The position numbers and the translations under genes were made by a program. The notes under the pieces were generated by a model, which made no database searches, had not been told where the DNA came from, and was given only the letters and a program-made list of their open reading frames with translations. This document shows positions 18,730 through 27,147 of a DNA stretch of 64,000 nucleotides, one piece after another. Every line of letters starts with the position of its first letter. Position 1 is the first letter of the stretch. Source of the stretch: Enterococcus sp. ZJ1622 (GTDB lineage Bacteria; Bacillota; Bacilli; Lactobacillales; Enterococcaceae); contig NZ_JAAKDW010000008.1 in the NCBI RefSeq assembly GCF_011038845.1, forward strand, positions 112,907-176,906, written 5' to 3'.

Positions 18730-21498
18730 ATGTTAAAAAAGGAACTTTTGGATTATTTGGAGAATCAAACCGCTTTCATGGATCTAGAAAACATCAGTGA
18801 AGTGTTCACAGCAACTAAAATGGCAGCTCATTTTGAAGTCAAAAGAAACACGGTCAGTCATTATCTCAGCCAATTGAATGATGAACAGCTTTTAGTCAAG
18901 ATCAATTCACGTCCAGTCATTTACTTTCATAAAGCCGCTTTTGAACAGCAGTATTTTCCGCTGGACACGACTTTTTATCTCTCTGTGGACGAAATAAAAA
19001 AAGAACAGCCATTTTTTGGTCGGCAAAATGATCTGTTTTCTCTGATGATCGGACACAGTGCTAGCTTGAAAGAAAGTATCGAGCAGATCAAGACCGCGCT
19101 TTATTACCCGGAAGGCGGGCTGCCTTTGCTAGTCACAGGAGAAAGTGGCACAGGGAAAAGTTATCTGGTCCGACTAATCTACAATTATTGTATCGAGCAT
19201 GATCTTCTGGAAGAGTCGGCGCCATTCGTCACCTTGAATTGTGCACAATACGCAGATAACCCTGAACTTTTGACGAGTAATTTGTTTGGACATATCAGTG
19301 GTGCTTATACTGGAGCTGTCCATGATAAAACAGGAGCCTTGGAAGCAGCAGATGGCGGGATTTTGTTTTTGGATGAGGTACATCGCCTCAGTCCGGAAGG
19401 CCAAGAAAAACTTTTTACGTATCTGGATCAAGGAGTCATCTATCGCATGGGCGAACCGGATCGTCCGAGAAAGATCAGGGCCAGATTGTTTTTTGCTACG
19501 ACCGAGGAGATCAGTAGTCATTTCCTCACGACGTTCATTCGACGGATCCCTATACGAGTCGAGCTTCCGCCTTTAAGTGAGAGAAGCCGGGATGAACGAT
19601 TAGAATTGATCTATTCCTTTTTTCTTGAAGAGCAAAGAAAAATAAAACGTCCGATAGAAATCAGCGGACAGGTATTGTCTTTACTGGCAAACCAGCATTT
19701 TTCGGGGAATATCGGTGAATTGAAAAACAATGTGAAAGTCACGGCTGCAAAAGCTTTTTCTGAACAAAAAGACCAGGAAGAGGTGAAGATCCGTATCCAG
19801 CACTTGCATAAATCGATCCTTCGTCAATCGCTGACGAATAGCAAAAACACGTCCCAGCAAACGATTCGGATAACGGATACGCATTCGCTGGAACAACTGG
19901 CACAAAAAAACAAACCGGAGCAGCAGCGAATCATCCAGAGCTTCGAACAGATCTTGCTTGAATTCAAGAAAAGCGGTACTCAATTAGCCAATTGTGAAGA
20001 AAGACTGAAACAAGAAGTCGTGCGGCTCTTTGACTTTTTATTATTCGAAACAAGTCGGGAAGAAACGCATGAACTCTTGGTTTACTGGACGCATTATATC
20101 CGAGAGACGTTGAAACAAATGGAAACAGCGTACCAAATCAAATTTGACGGGAATAGTGTATACGCACTAAGTTATTATCTTTATCAGAGAAGTACAGTCA
20201 AATGGGTACCAGAAGATGAAGAGATCAGCCAGCTGATCAAATTGCTAGATCAGCAGATCGGAGAAGCCTACCCGGCGAACGATCATTATGCCCAGCGGAT
20301 CCTTGAACTTAGTCAATCGAAATTAGATTTGGAAATCACTCCCATCGACCATATTTTATTGACGATCTATTTGAGACGTACGAAATGGACGAAAGAAAAA
20401 AGAATGCCCAAAGCGATTATTGCTGCCCACGGCTATGCAACGGCAAGCAGTATGGCCAATGTAGCCAACCGTTTACTTGGAAATGATCTGTTTGAATCAT
20501 TCGATATGCCGTTAGATGTCACGCCTCAGCAAATCGCAGAAGAAATCTTAGCATACAGTAAGCATAATGACCTGTCGAACGGACTAGTCATTTTAGTCGA
20601 CATGGGCTCATTGAAAGAGATCTATCAGTTCTTCAACAACCAGCTGTCTGCACCGATCGTCATCTTGAACAATGTCACTACTCCACTAGCGATTGCGGTA
20701 GGAGAATTACTTCAAAAAGGCACTGATTTAGAATCACTTATCCATAAGGCAGTTTCTTCCATCGAATCAGAATGGAAAATCATCTATCCAGAAGAGAACA
20801 AACCGAAAGCATTGATCACTACCTGTTTTACTGGTATCGGAACAGCGGTACATGTGAGTGAACTTCTGGAGAAAAGTCTGCCGCCTGGCTGCACCCTCAA
20901 GATCATTCCATATGAATACCATGTATTGAAAAATAAAAAATTGTCTGAATCGGTCTTTTCGATGTACGAGGTAGTCGGGATCATCGGCACAGCAGATCCT
21001 GGAATCGCGACCATGGATTATCTTTCTTTAGAATCACTGATCTCAGGAGAGCAGATGCAAGTATTGTCCCGATGGTTCGAGCCGATCATGACAGATACGG
21101 AAAAGGAGATTTTCAATCAAAAGGTCATCCGGAATTTTTCTCTTGAGAAAGTACTGGAATCTGTGACGATACTTGATACAGAAAAAGTGATGTCAGAGAT
21201 CGAATTATTTATGCGGGAATTGGAGATCCGAATGAATCGACCGATCAGCAACTCAAAAAAACTAGCACTCTATGTACACGTCAGCTGTCTGATCGAACGG
21301 TTGATCCGGCAGATGCCGATCGAGACGTATCAGGATCATGGACAGCAGTGTCAAAAAGATACCATCGAGCTCATTAAAGAAGCATTTAGTGTCATAGAAG
21401 AACATTATAGTGTCGTCATGCCTGAATCAGAGATCCTATATATTTATGATATTTTGGTAAAAACAGCTGATACGGCAGAAAAAGAAGAAGAATTTTGA
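18730..21498 (+). CDS. gfrR: LevR-type sigma-54 activator of the gfr operon
   Basis: 922 residues. Order: N-terminal winged HTH (about 1-70); AAA+ sigma-54 activation domain (about 75-330) with Walker A GESGTGKS, the sigma-54 contact loop GAYTGA (a GAFTGA variant) and Walker B GGILFLDE; first PRD (about 410-515); EIIA-mannose-like domain with AAHGYATASS (about 545-670); EIIB-like region with ALITTCFTGIGTA; second PRD (about 810-915). PTS phosphorylation of His in the PRD and EIIA-like domains should tune activity to substrate and carbon state. GGAGGTG precedes the ATG at 18730 by 5 bases. A matching sigma-54 promoter lies directly downstream, before gfrA. Confidence 0.92.
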   Translation: MLKKELLDYLENQTAFMDLENISEVFTATKMAAHFEVKRNTVSHYLSQLNDEQLLVKINSRPVIYFHKAAFEQQYFPLDTTFYLSVDEIKKEQPFFGRQNDLFSLMIGHSASLKESIEQIKTALYYPEGGLPLLVTGESGTGKSYLVRLIYNYCIEHDLLEESAPFVTLNCAQYADNPELLTSNLFGHISGAYTGAVHDKTGALEAADGGILFLDEVHRLSPEGQEKLFTYLDQGVIYRMGEPDRPRKIRARLFFATTEEISSHFLTTFIRRIPIRVELPPLSERSRDERLELIYSFFLEEQRKIKRPIEISGQVLSLLANQHFSGNIGELKNNVKVTAAKAFSEQKDQEEVKIRIQHLHKSILRQSLTNSKNTSQQTIRITDTHSLEQLAQKNKPEQQRIIQSFEQILLEFKKSGTQLANCEERLKQEVVRLFDFLLFETSREETHELLVYWTHYIRETLKQMETAYQIKFDGNSVYALSYYLYQRSTVKWVPEDEEISQLIKLLDQQIGEAYPANDHYAQRILELSQSKLDLEITPIDHILLTIYLRRTKWTKEKRMPKAIIAAHGYATASSMANVANRLLGNDLFESFDMPLDVTPQQIAEEILAYSKHNDLSNGLVILVDMGSLKEIYQFFNNQLSAPIVILNNVTTPLAIAVGELLQKGTDLESLIHKAVSSIESEWKIIYPEENKPKALITTCFTGIGTAVHVSELLEKSLPPGCTLKIIPYEYHVLKNKKLSESVFSMYEVVGIIGTADPGIATMDYLSLESLISGEQMQVLSRWFEPIMTDTEKEIFNQKVIRNFSLEKVLESVTILDTEKVMSEIELFMRELEIRMNRPISNSKKLALYVHVSCLIERLIRQMPIETYQDHGQQCQKDTIELIKEAFSVIEEHYSVVMPESEILYIYDILVKTADTAEKEEEF

Positions 21499-21505
21499 AA
21501 GAAGC

Positions 21506-21545
21506 AGGATACTGCCACTATTTTTGGCACGTATCTTGCTTTTTA
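21506..21545 (+). promoter_or_regulatory. Sigma-54 (-24/-12) promoter of gfrABCDEF overlapping the gfrR terminator
   Basis: TGGCAC-GTATC-TTGCT at 21525-21540 matches the -24/-12 consensus TGGCACG-N4-TTGCW. The same bases are the 3' arm of a hairpin: AGCAGGATACTGCCA pairs with TGGCACGTATCTTGCT (one G-T pair, one bulge), followed by five T. Terminator of gfrR and start signal of the PTS operon are therefore one sequence. Confidence 0.85.
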
Positions 21546-21574
21546 TTTAGTGTAAGTAAAGGAGAGGTGGAAAA

Positions 21575-21994
21575 GTGGAAAGAAAAATCATTTTAGCATC
21601 CCATGGACGATTTGCGTCGGGCATCCTGGATTCCCTGGAAATCATTTTTGGGAACAAACATCCGATCACAGCTTTAGACTGCTATCTTAGCGAATCGTTC
21701 GATCTGACAGAATCAGTCAAACGGCTGCTTGACGAAAATCAGGGAAAAGAAATCATTGTGATCACCGATCTGTTTGGCGGCAGCGTCAACAATGAATTTT
21801 TACAATATATCGACCAGGCGAAGCTTTATCTGATCGCAGGACTGAACCTGCCATTACTGATCGAATTGACCGCACAGATCGAACAAGCAGAATCGATCCC
21901 TCAACTGATCGCAGATACCTTGAGATCTTCGAAGGAAACGATCCAATTCTGCAATGACAGTATCAATAAAGAAATCGAAGAAGAGGAATTTTAG
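21575..21994 (+). CDS. gfrA: Glucoselysine/fructoselysine PTS EIIA
   Basis: 139 residues, mannose-family EIIA. The phosphorylated His is His10 in ILASHGRFASGI; VITDLFGGSVNN is the second family motif. It takes phosphate from HPr and passes it to GfrB. The start is GTG with GGAGAGG about 8 bases upstream. First gene of the structural operon, expressed from the sigma-54 promoter 35 bases upstream. The sugar-amine assignment comes from the two deglycase genes at the end of the operon, not from this protein. Confidence 0.9.
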   Translation: MERKIILASHGRFASGILDSLEIIFGNKHPITALDCYLSESFDLTESVKRLLDENQGKEIIVITDLFGGSVNNEFLQYIDQAKLYLIAGLNLPLLIELTAQIEQAESIPQLIADTLRSSKETIQFCNDSINKEIEEEEF

Positions 21995-22005
21995 GAGGAA
22001 GAAAC

Positions 22006-22476
22006 ATGATCGTATTAACAAGAGTAGATCACCGGCTATTGCATGGACAAGTTGCATTTTCCTGGACGCAGACGATTGGTGCAGACTGTATATTGATCGC
22101 AAATGACGATGTACCGGTCAATGAGATCCGTAAAACGACGATCAAGCTGGCAAAACCGCAAGGCGTCAAGCTTGTGATCAAATCGATCGAGGATTCGATC
22201 GCAGCACTGAAAAGCGGCGTCACAGAGAAATACAAGCTGTTCATCGTCGTAGAATCGATCCAAGATGCTTACAAGCTGGCTGAAGCCTGTCCTGAAATAA
22301 ACAAAATCAATCTGGGAGGGATCAAATCAAAAGAAGGGGCACGAAGTATCGGCAAAGCTGTAAATGTTTTACCGGAGGAAGAAGAACTGCTGAAAGCATT
22401 AGTCGAAAAAGATATCGAAGTAGAGATTCGTCAAGTGCCGGCAGACAAAAAGGTGGATGTAAGGGAAGTTTTGTAA
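22006..22476 (+). CDS. gfrB: Glucoselysine/fructoselysine PTS EIIB
   Basis: 156 residues, mannose/sorbose-family EIIB. The active His is in DHRLLHGQVAFSW (His14 is the usual phosphosite of the HGQV motif). It transfers phosphate from GfrA to the sugar moiety during transport through GfrC/GfrD. AGGAGG lies 7 bases before the ATG; 11 bases separate it from gfrA. Confidence 0.92.
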   Translation: MIVLTRVDHRLLHGQVAFSWTQTIGADCILIANDDVPVNEIRKTTIKLAKPQGVKLVIKSIEDSIAALKSGVTEKYKLFIVVESIQDAYKLAEACPEINKINLGGIKSKEGARSIGKAVNVLPEEEELLKALVEKDIEVEIRQVPADKKVDVREVL

Positions 22477-22492
22477 GAAAGGAAGAAAGACG

Positions 22493-23272
22493 ATGATTGT
22501 ACAAGCAGTCTTATTAGGGGTCGTTGCATTTGTTGCACAGTCGGAGTATGCGCTAGGAACATCGCTGCTGTCCCGGCCGATCGTCACAGGGTTATTCACA
22601 GGTATCGTTTTAGGCGATGTGAAGACGGGGATCATCATGGGCGCCACATTAGAATTAGCATTTATCGGTTCGTTTTCAGTTGGTGCATCGATCCCTCCTG
22701 ATGTGGTGACAGGCGGGATTTTAGGAACAGCCTTTGCCATCACAGCAGGTGCCGGAACAGAGACCGCACTTTTGCTTGGTTTGCCGATCGCTACACTGAC
22801 TCTCATCCTGAAAAATATTTATTTAGGACTTTTGATCCCGATGATGAACCACAAAGCAGATAGTTATGCAGAAGAAGGGAACTATAAAGGGGTAGAACAC
22901 ATGCACCTCATTGCCGGATTTGGACTTTCACTGATGCTGGGGCTTGTTGTGATGATCTCTTATATGGTAGGGAGCAAGACGATCGGCAACTTATTAGATA
23001 AGATTCCAGATTTTGTCCAAAACGGGCTGACTGTAGCCACTGGTCTGATCCCTGCACTTGGATTTGCTATGTTGGCGCGGTTATTGATCAATAAAAAAGT
23101 AGCACCTTATTTCTTCTTAGGTTTTGCTTTAGCTTCTTATCTGGATATACCAGTAACTGGTATCGCTATTTTTGGGGCGATTTTAGCGGTTGTCGTTGTC
23201 AATATCATGAATGTTCGCCAAGGCGCAGTGCAGACGACTGCAGGGGAGGTAGACGAAGATGAAGATTTCTGA
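22493..23272 (+). CDS. gfrC: Glucoselysine/fructoselysine PTS EIIC
   Basis: 259 residues, mannose-family EIIC membrane permease with about seven to eight hydrophobic segments. Typical motifs are TGLFTGIVLGDVKTGIIMGA and ELAFIGSFSVGASIPPDV. With GfrD it forms the transport channel. The last 14 bases overlap gfrD, a sign of coupled translation and equal amounts of the two subunits. Confidence 0.92.
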   Translation: MIVQAVLLGVVAFVAQSEYALGTSLLSRPIVTGLFTGIVLGDVKTGIIMGATLELAFIGSFSVGASIPPDVVTGGILGTAFAITAGAGTETALLLGLPIATLTLILKNIYLGLLIPMMNHKADSYAEEGNYKGVEHMHLIAGFGLSLMLGLVVMISYMVGSKTIGNLLDKIPDFVQNGLTVATGLIPALGFAMLARLLINKKVAPYFFLGFALASYLDIPVTGIAIFGAILAVVVVNIMNVRQGAVQTTAGEVDEDEDF

Positions 23273-24080
23273 ACAGGAAGAAAACAAGATAACCAAGAGA
23301 GAACTGAATCGGGTGTTCTGGCGCTCGTTCCAAATGGAGTTTTCGTGGAATTATGAACGTCAAATGAATATGGCCTATGTGTATGCCATGATTCCGATAT
23401 TGAAGAAACTGTATCACACAAAAGAAGAGATGGCCCAAGCACTGAAAAGACATCTGGAGTTTTTCAATACCACACCGCATATCGTCACGCTGATTTTAGG
23501 GATCAATGCAGCGATGGAGGAAGAAAACAAACATGATCCGGCTTTTGATGTCACGGCAATCGATAGTATCAAGACGTCATTGATGGGGCCATTAGCTGGG
23601 CTTGGTGATTCTTTTTTCTGGGGGACACTTCGCTTGATCGCAACAGGGGTAGGAACCTCTTTGGCCATGCAGGGGGATATCCTAGGACCGATTCTGTTTA
23701 TTCTGATTTTCAACATCCCGCACATCTTGTTCCGTTATCTGGCAACAGGCTGGGGCTATCGGTTAGGGACTGGATTTTTGAGGAAAATCCAGGAAAATGG
23801 CATGATGGAAAGCCTGACGCTAGGTGCTTCGATCATCGGATTGATGGTGGTAGGGGCAATGACGGCAACGATGATCAGTATCAATATCCCTTTGAAAATC
23901 GGTACGGGAGAAAATGCAGTGACTGTCCAAAGCATCTTTGATGATATCGTTCCTAATATTTTAAGTTTAGGCGCATTTGGCGCAGTCTTCTATTTACTGA
24001 AAAAAGAAGTGAAACCATTGATGATCTTGATTGGACTGGCTTTGTTCGGTATCGCTGGGTCATGGATCGGTATTTTTTAG
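23259..24080 (+). CDS. gfrD: Glucoselysine/fructoselysine PTS EIID
   Basis: 273 residues, mannose-family EIID. The N-terminus (RVFWRSFQMEFSWNYERQMN) and the MGPLAGLGDSFFWGTLR motif are family hallmarks; the C-terminal half holds three to four helices. It overlaps gfrC by 14 bases with GGGGAGG about 10 bases before its ATG. Confidence 0.92.
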   Translation: MKISEQEENKITKRELNRVFWRSFQMEFSWNYERQMNMAYVYAMIPILKKLYHTKEEMAQALKRHLEFFNTTPHIVTLILGINAAMEEENKHDPAFDVTAIDSIKTSLMGPLAGLGDSFFWGTLRLIATGVGTSLAMQGDILGPILFILIFNIPHILFRYLATGWGYRLGTGFLRKIQENGMMESLTLGASIIGLMVVGAMTATMISINIPLKIGTGENAVTVQSIFDDIVPNILSLGAFGAVFYLLKKEVKPLMILIGLALFGIAGSWIGIF

Positions 24081-24098
24081 AAAAAGGGGAAAGAAAAA

Positions 24099-25160
24099 AT
24101 GATGACGATGCTGGATTATATATACGAGGAGAAGGAATCTCTGTCTTCGATTTTAGCTTCGAGAGTAGAAAAGAATGATCTTTTACCGCAAAAACGATTC
24201 GAGAAAGTCTCTCATCTTCTGATTTTGGCAACTGGCTCTTCTTATAACGCCTGTCTGTCTGCAAAAACAGCACTTGAATCTTTAGGTGATGTGTTTGTGG
24301 ATATCCAAGAACCTGCTCATTTCGAGCATTATGGTCGCTTATCTCCAGCTGTCGATCTAGTCTTAGCGGTTTCACAAAGCGGGAAAAGCGCATCGACGAT
24401 CGAAGCCGTGAGAAAAATGAAAAAACAGGAAGTTTCCACGATTGCACTGACAAGTGATCCGACGAGCCCGCTTGCTTTAGAAACTGATCAGATCATTGAT
24501 CTGGGGATCGGGATCGAAACAGTCGGTTTTGTCACGAAAGGCTATTCGGCAACAGTCTTGCAGCTGATCCTATTAGGAATAGACATCGGTAAAAGCAAAC
24601 ATCAGTTGGATGAAGAACGTGAAGCTGCTTATCTGACCGAACTGCAGCGAATCATTGATGATTTACCTAGGATCATCGAACAGACAGAACGTTTTTTCGA
24701 AGCAAATCAGTCTTTGTTCCGCTTAGCTAAGCGTTTTATCGCAATCGGCTACGGTCCGAACTGGGGAACCGCAAAAGAAGTAGAGACAAAATTCACTGAA
24801 ACGATCCGCGAACCGTCCCAAGGCTTTGAGCTAGAAGCGTATATGCATGGACCATATTTAGAAGCAGATACTTCACACCTTCTGTTTTTCATCGATACGA
24901 ATAGTGAAAACAGTGAACGCTTGGAGAAATTGAATCGTTATATGAGTCGATTCACAGGAGAGACATTCATGGTCACGACGAAAAAAAGCTCGAATGAAAA
25001 AGATCTCAGTCTAGACATCTCGTGCGAAGAAACAGTATCAGTTCTAGCATTGATCGTTCCATTTCAATTGCTGGCTTATCGGATCGCTACAGCTAAAGGG
25101 ATTGATTTGAATACAAAGATTTTTGAAGACTTTGATGAAGTATTGAAAAGTAAAATTTAA
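24099..25160 (+). CDS. gfrE: Glucoselysine-6-phosphate deglycase
   Basis: 353 residues with two SIS domains, close to the isomerase half of glucosamine-6-phosphate synthase (ATGSSYNACLSAKTAL; AVSQSGKSASTIEAV; IGYGPNWGTAKEVETK). Published work on an E. faecium operon of this exact composition (Wiame and colleagues) assigned GfrE to cleavage of glucoselysine 6-phosphate to fructose 6-phosphate and lysine. Two adjacent ATGs (24099 and 24102) follow AAGGGG. It uses the product of the PTS encoded just upstream. Confidence 0.9.
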   Translation: MMTMLDYIYEEKESLSSILASRVEKNDLLPQKRFEKVSHLLILATGSSYNACLSAKTALESLGDVFVDIQEPAHFEHYGRLSPAVDLVLAVSQSGKSASTIEAVRKMKKQEVSTIALTSDPTSPLALETDQIIDLGIGIETVGFVTKGYSATVLQLILLGIDIGKSKHQLDEEREAAYLTELQRIIDDLPRIIEQTERFFEANQSLFRLAKRFIAIGYGPNWGTAKEVETKFTETIREPSQGFELEAYMHGPYLEADTSHLLFFIDTNSENSERLEKLNRYMSRFTGETFMVTTKKSSNEKDLSLDISCEETVSVLALIVPFQLLAYRIATAKGIDLNTKIFEDFDEVLKSKI

Positions 25161-25172
25161 GAGGTGGAAAAC

Positions 25173-26177
25173 ATGTTGAAATTCAATGAACAAAAACAGA
25201 TCGATGAAATCAATGGGGCATTGGCCTTACGTCCGCAAGTAGAGAAGATCATAGACAAGTTGTATGGAGAAAAATTTGATAGTATCTATTACCTGGGGAT
25301 TGGCGGGACCTATGCCTCAGCGATGCAAGCAGTCACTTATATGACGGGAAAAAGCAAACTGCCAGTCTATGTGCAACATGCAGCAGAGTATTATACATCG
25401 GGCAACAAACGATTGACAGAACGTTCGATCGTTGTTCTCTCCTCCGTCACGGGCACCACGCAAGAAGTCGTTCAAGCTGTCGAAGAAATCAAAAAGATCG
25501 GCGCAACGCTTGTTGGTTTTATCGATACAGCAGATAGCCCGCTGGCACATTTATGTGATGAAGTGATCACTTATCCGGCTCCAGGAACCGAGCAGATCAA
25601 ATTCTTTATGGTAGCCGATCGCCTCATGCATCTGCATGGAGAGTTTGATGATTACGAGGATTATTATGAGGAATTAGAGAATCATTTAGCAAAAGGATTG
25701 ACAGAAGCAGAGAAACAAGCAGATGCATTTGGTTTTACTTTTGCTGAAAAGCATCGGCATGATCCTATGCACTATTTCATTGGTGCGGGGAATCAATGGG
25801 GCGCTGTGTACTCTTATGCGATGTGTTACTGGGAAGAACAAAGCTGGCTTCCTTCAAAATCGATCCATGCAGCAGAATTCCTGCATGGAACACTTGAAAT
25901 CGTCGAAGAAACAACCCCGGTTACTCTATTCTTAGGAGAAGACGAACAACGCGGATTATCGGAACGGGTAGCGGCACTTTTACCGAGGATCTGCAGCAAT
26001 TACACATTGATCGACACAAAGGATTACCCAGTAAAAGGAATCAGTGAGAAATATCGCGGACGTGTTCTTTCCTTCTTGCTGATGCATGCAGTGACACAGC
26101 GAATCGATGCGCACGTGGAGCAGCTGAATTGCCATCCGCTGGAAATCCGACGTTATTATCGGCAGTTTGAATATTAA
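25173..26177 (+). CDS. gfrF: Fructoselysine-6-phosphate deglycase
   Basis: 334 residues, double SIS fold related to FrlB of E. coli (YLGIGGTYASAMQAV; LSSVTGTTQEVVQAV; SIHAAEFLHGTLEIVEE; C-terminal RRYYRQFEY). GfrF converts fructoselysine 6-phosphate to glucose 6-phosphate and lysine; this is known for the E. faecium enzyme. The frame allows a GTG at 25164, but that GTG is inside the ribosome site GAGGTGG; the ATG at 25173 with 6-base spacing is the start. Last gene of the operon. Confidence 0.9.
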   Translation: MLKFNEQKQIDEINGALALRPQVEKIIDKLYGEKFDSIYYLGIGGTYASAMQAVTYMTGKSKLPVYVQHAAEYYTSGNKRLTERSIVVLSSVTGTTQEVVQAVEEIKKIGATLVGFIDTADSPLAHLCDEVITYPAPGTEQIKFFMVADRLMHLHGEFDDYEDYYEELENHLAKGLTEAEKQADAFGFTFAEKHRHDPMHYFIGAGNQWGAVYSYAMCYWEEQSWLPSKSIHAAEFLHGTLEIVEETTPVTLFLGEDEQRGLSERVAALLPRICSNYTLIDTKDYPVKGISEKYRGRVLSFLLMHAVTQRIDAHVEQLNCHPLEIRRYYRQFEY

Positions 26178-26179
26178 GA

Positions 26180-26215
26180 AGAGGCCGTGAAAAAGCTGTC
26201 CTGCATCAAGCAGGT
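26180..26215 (-). repeat. Remnant of a repeat unit arm (subtype 4)
   Basis: GAGGCCGTGAAAAAGCTG followed by tCCTGCATC matches the outer left arm of unit B2 (GAGGTTGTGAAAAAGCTG, cCCTGCATC). The rest of the unit is missing, so this looks like a decayed or excised copy. Confidence 0.55.
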
Positions 26216-26324
26216 ACGTTGCATCATCGTATCACTGACGTTTTCCGTGACTTAACGCAATAGGAAAAATTTTATGGGTGTGGTTGTAACAATACTACAC
26301 ACTTTCATCACCAGTCATCCAAAG

Positions 26325-26372
26325 AAAAAAGCAACGGCGTGCGACTTCATTGTCGTACGCCGTTGCTTTTTC
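26325..26372. terminator. Strong bidirectional terminator, gfrF / LPMO
   Basis: AAAAGCAACGGCGTgCGAC pairs with GTCGtACGCCGTTGCTTTT (19 positions, one G-T pair), flanked by A and T runs; serves both convergent units. Confidence 0.92.
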
Positions 26373-26374
26373 AT

Positions 26375-27019
26375 TTATTTAATTTCCAAATCAGTAAGCA
26401 CGTTTCTATTTTGTACATTGACATCGATCACGTTGTAAAAAGCATTGTTCGTATCCGCAACGTCCCATACTGCTAAGATCACATGATAGCCTAGACGGTC
26501 GCTTGGTACATTGACGGTATTCGTGATGCTTGTAGGAGGTGTTTTTCCACCATAATTCACTTCGCCGATCAATTGAAGCTCGTTACGAGAAATCGGCTTA
26601 TTTGGATTCCAGCCGTTTTTAGTCATATAATAGTGCCATTTTGCCGTAGAGTGTGCCGCAGTAAATGTCCATTTGAATGTGTTTGAACCAGTTGAGATCG
26701 TACTTTTTTTCCACATAGAATCAGTTTGTTTATCTAAAACGAAATCGCCTACTGCGCCATTCGCTGATGCAATACGTCCATCTGCGGGCCCTGCTGAAGG
26801 AAATCCTTTTGGTGCTTCCAAGGATTGAGGTTCATTGATGACTAGCCCATATTTTTCAAATGCGGCATTCCAGTTGCTGTCTTTTTCTAGCGATCCTTTG
26901 TAGCCGCGACTTGCAGGCTGTTCGACATATCCATGTGCGAATGCGTCAACTGATGATAATGCAGTAAAACCAGTTGTAGCAAAAATGAGTCCCAATCCTA
27001 ATAATGTGCTTTTTTTCAT
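26375..27019 (-). CDS. AA10 lytic polysaccharide monooxygenase (chitin-active)
   Basis: 214 residues, single AA10 domain. Signal peptide 1-28 ends AFA, and the mature protein starts with His (HGYVEQPASRGYKG), the N-terminal copper ligand of the histidine brace; the second brace His is in TFTAAHSTAKW (His123). AFYNVIDVNV near the C-terminus holds the axial Phe. Such enzymes oxidatively cut crystalline chitin and open it to GH18 chitinases. No extra binding domain is fused. GGAGGG precedes the ATG. It is similar in build to EfCBM33A of E. faecalis. It is downstream of the rgg gene on the same strand, with a palindrome in its upstream region. Confidence 0.93.
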   Translation of the reverse strand: MKKSTLLGLGLIFATTGFTALSSVDAFAHGYVEQPASRGYKGSLEKDSNWNAAFEKYGLVINEPQSLEAPKGFPSAGPADGRIASANGAVGDFVLDKQTDSMWKKSTISTGSNTFKWTFTAAHSTAKWHYYMTKNGWNPNKPISRNELQLIGEVNYGGKTPPTSITNTVNVPSDRLGYHVILAVWDVADTNNAFYNVIDVNVQNRNVLTDLEIK

Positions 27020-27102
27020 GATAAAATCCCTCCAGTTGATAAATATAGAATTGAAAAGGTTTTCTTTTCGTTGATTATCATAACGTGATTTATTGAGAAA
27101 AA

Positions 27103-27133
27103 AATATTTTGTATGTTATTGCAACAAAATATT
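27103..27133 (-). promoter_or_regulatory. Inverted repeat upstream of the LPMO gene
   Basis: AATATTTTGT (27103-27112) and its exact complement ACAAAATATT (27124-27133) flank 11 bases. One arm, plus its neighbour (T-T-G-C-A-A next to ACAAAATATT), also occurs in the promoter of the 20-codon peptide gene at 30150-30212. No good -35/-10 pair is visible, so activation by a regulator is plausible. Confidence 0.5.
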
Positions 27134-27147
27134 TCAAAGTGAAAAAA

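Noticed and set aside
26178..26324. Possible extra gene between gfrF and the LPMO terminator
   Set aside because: Only a repeat remnant and short frames without ribosome sites are visible.
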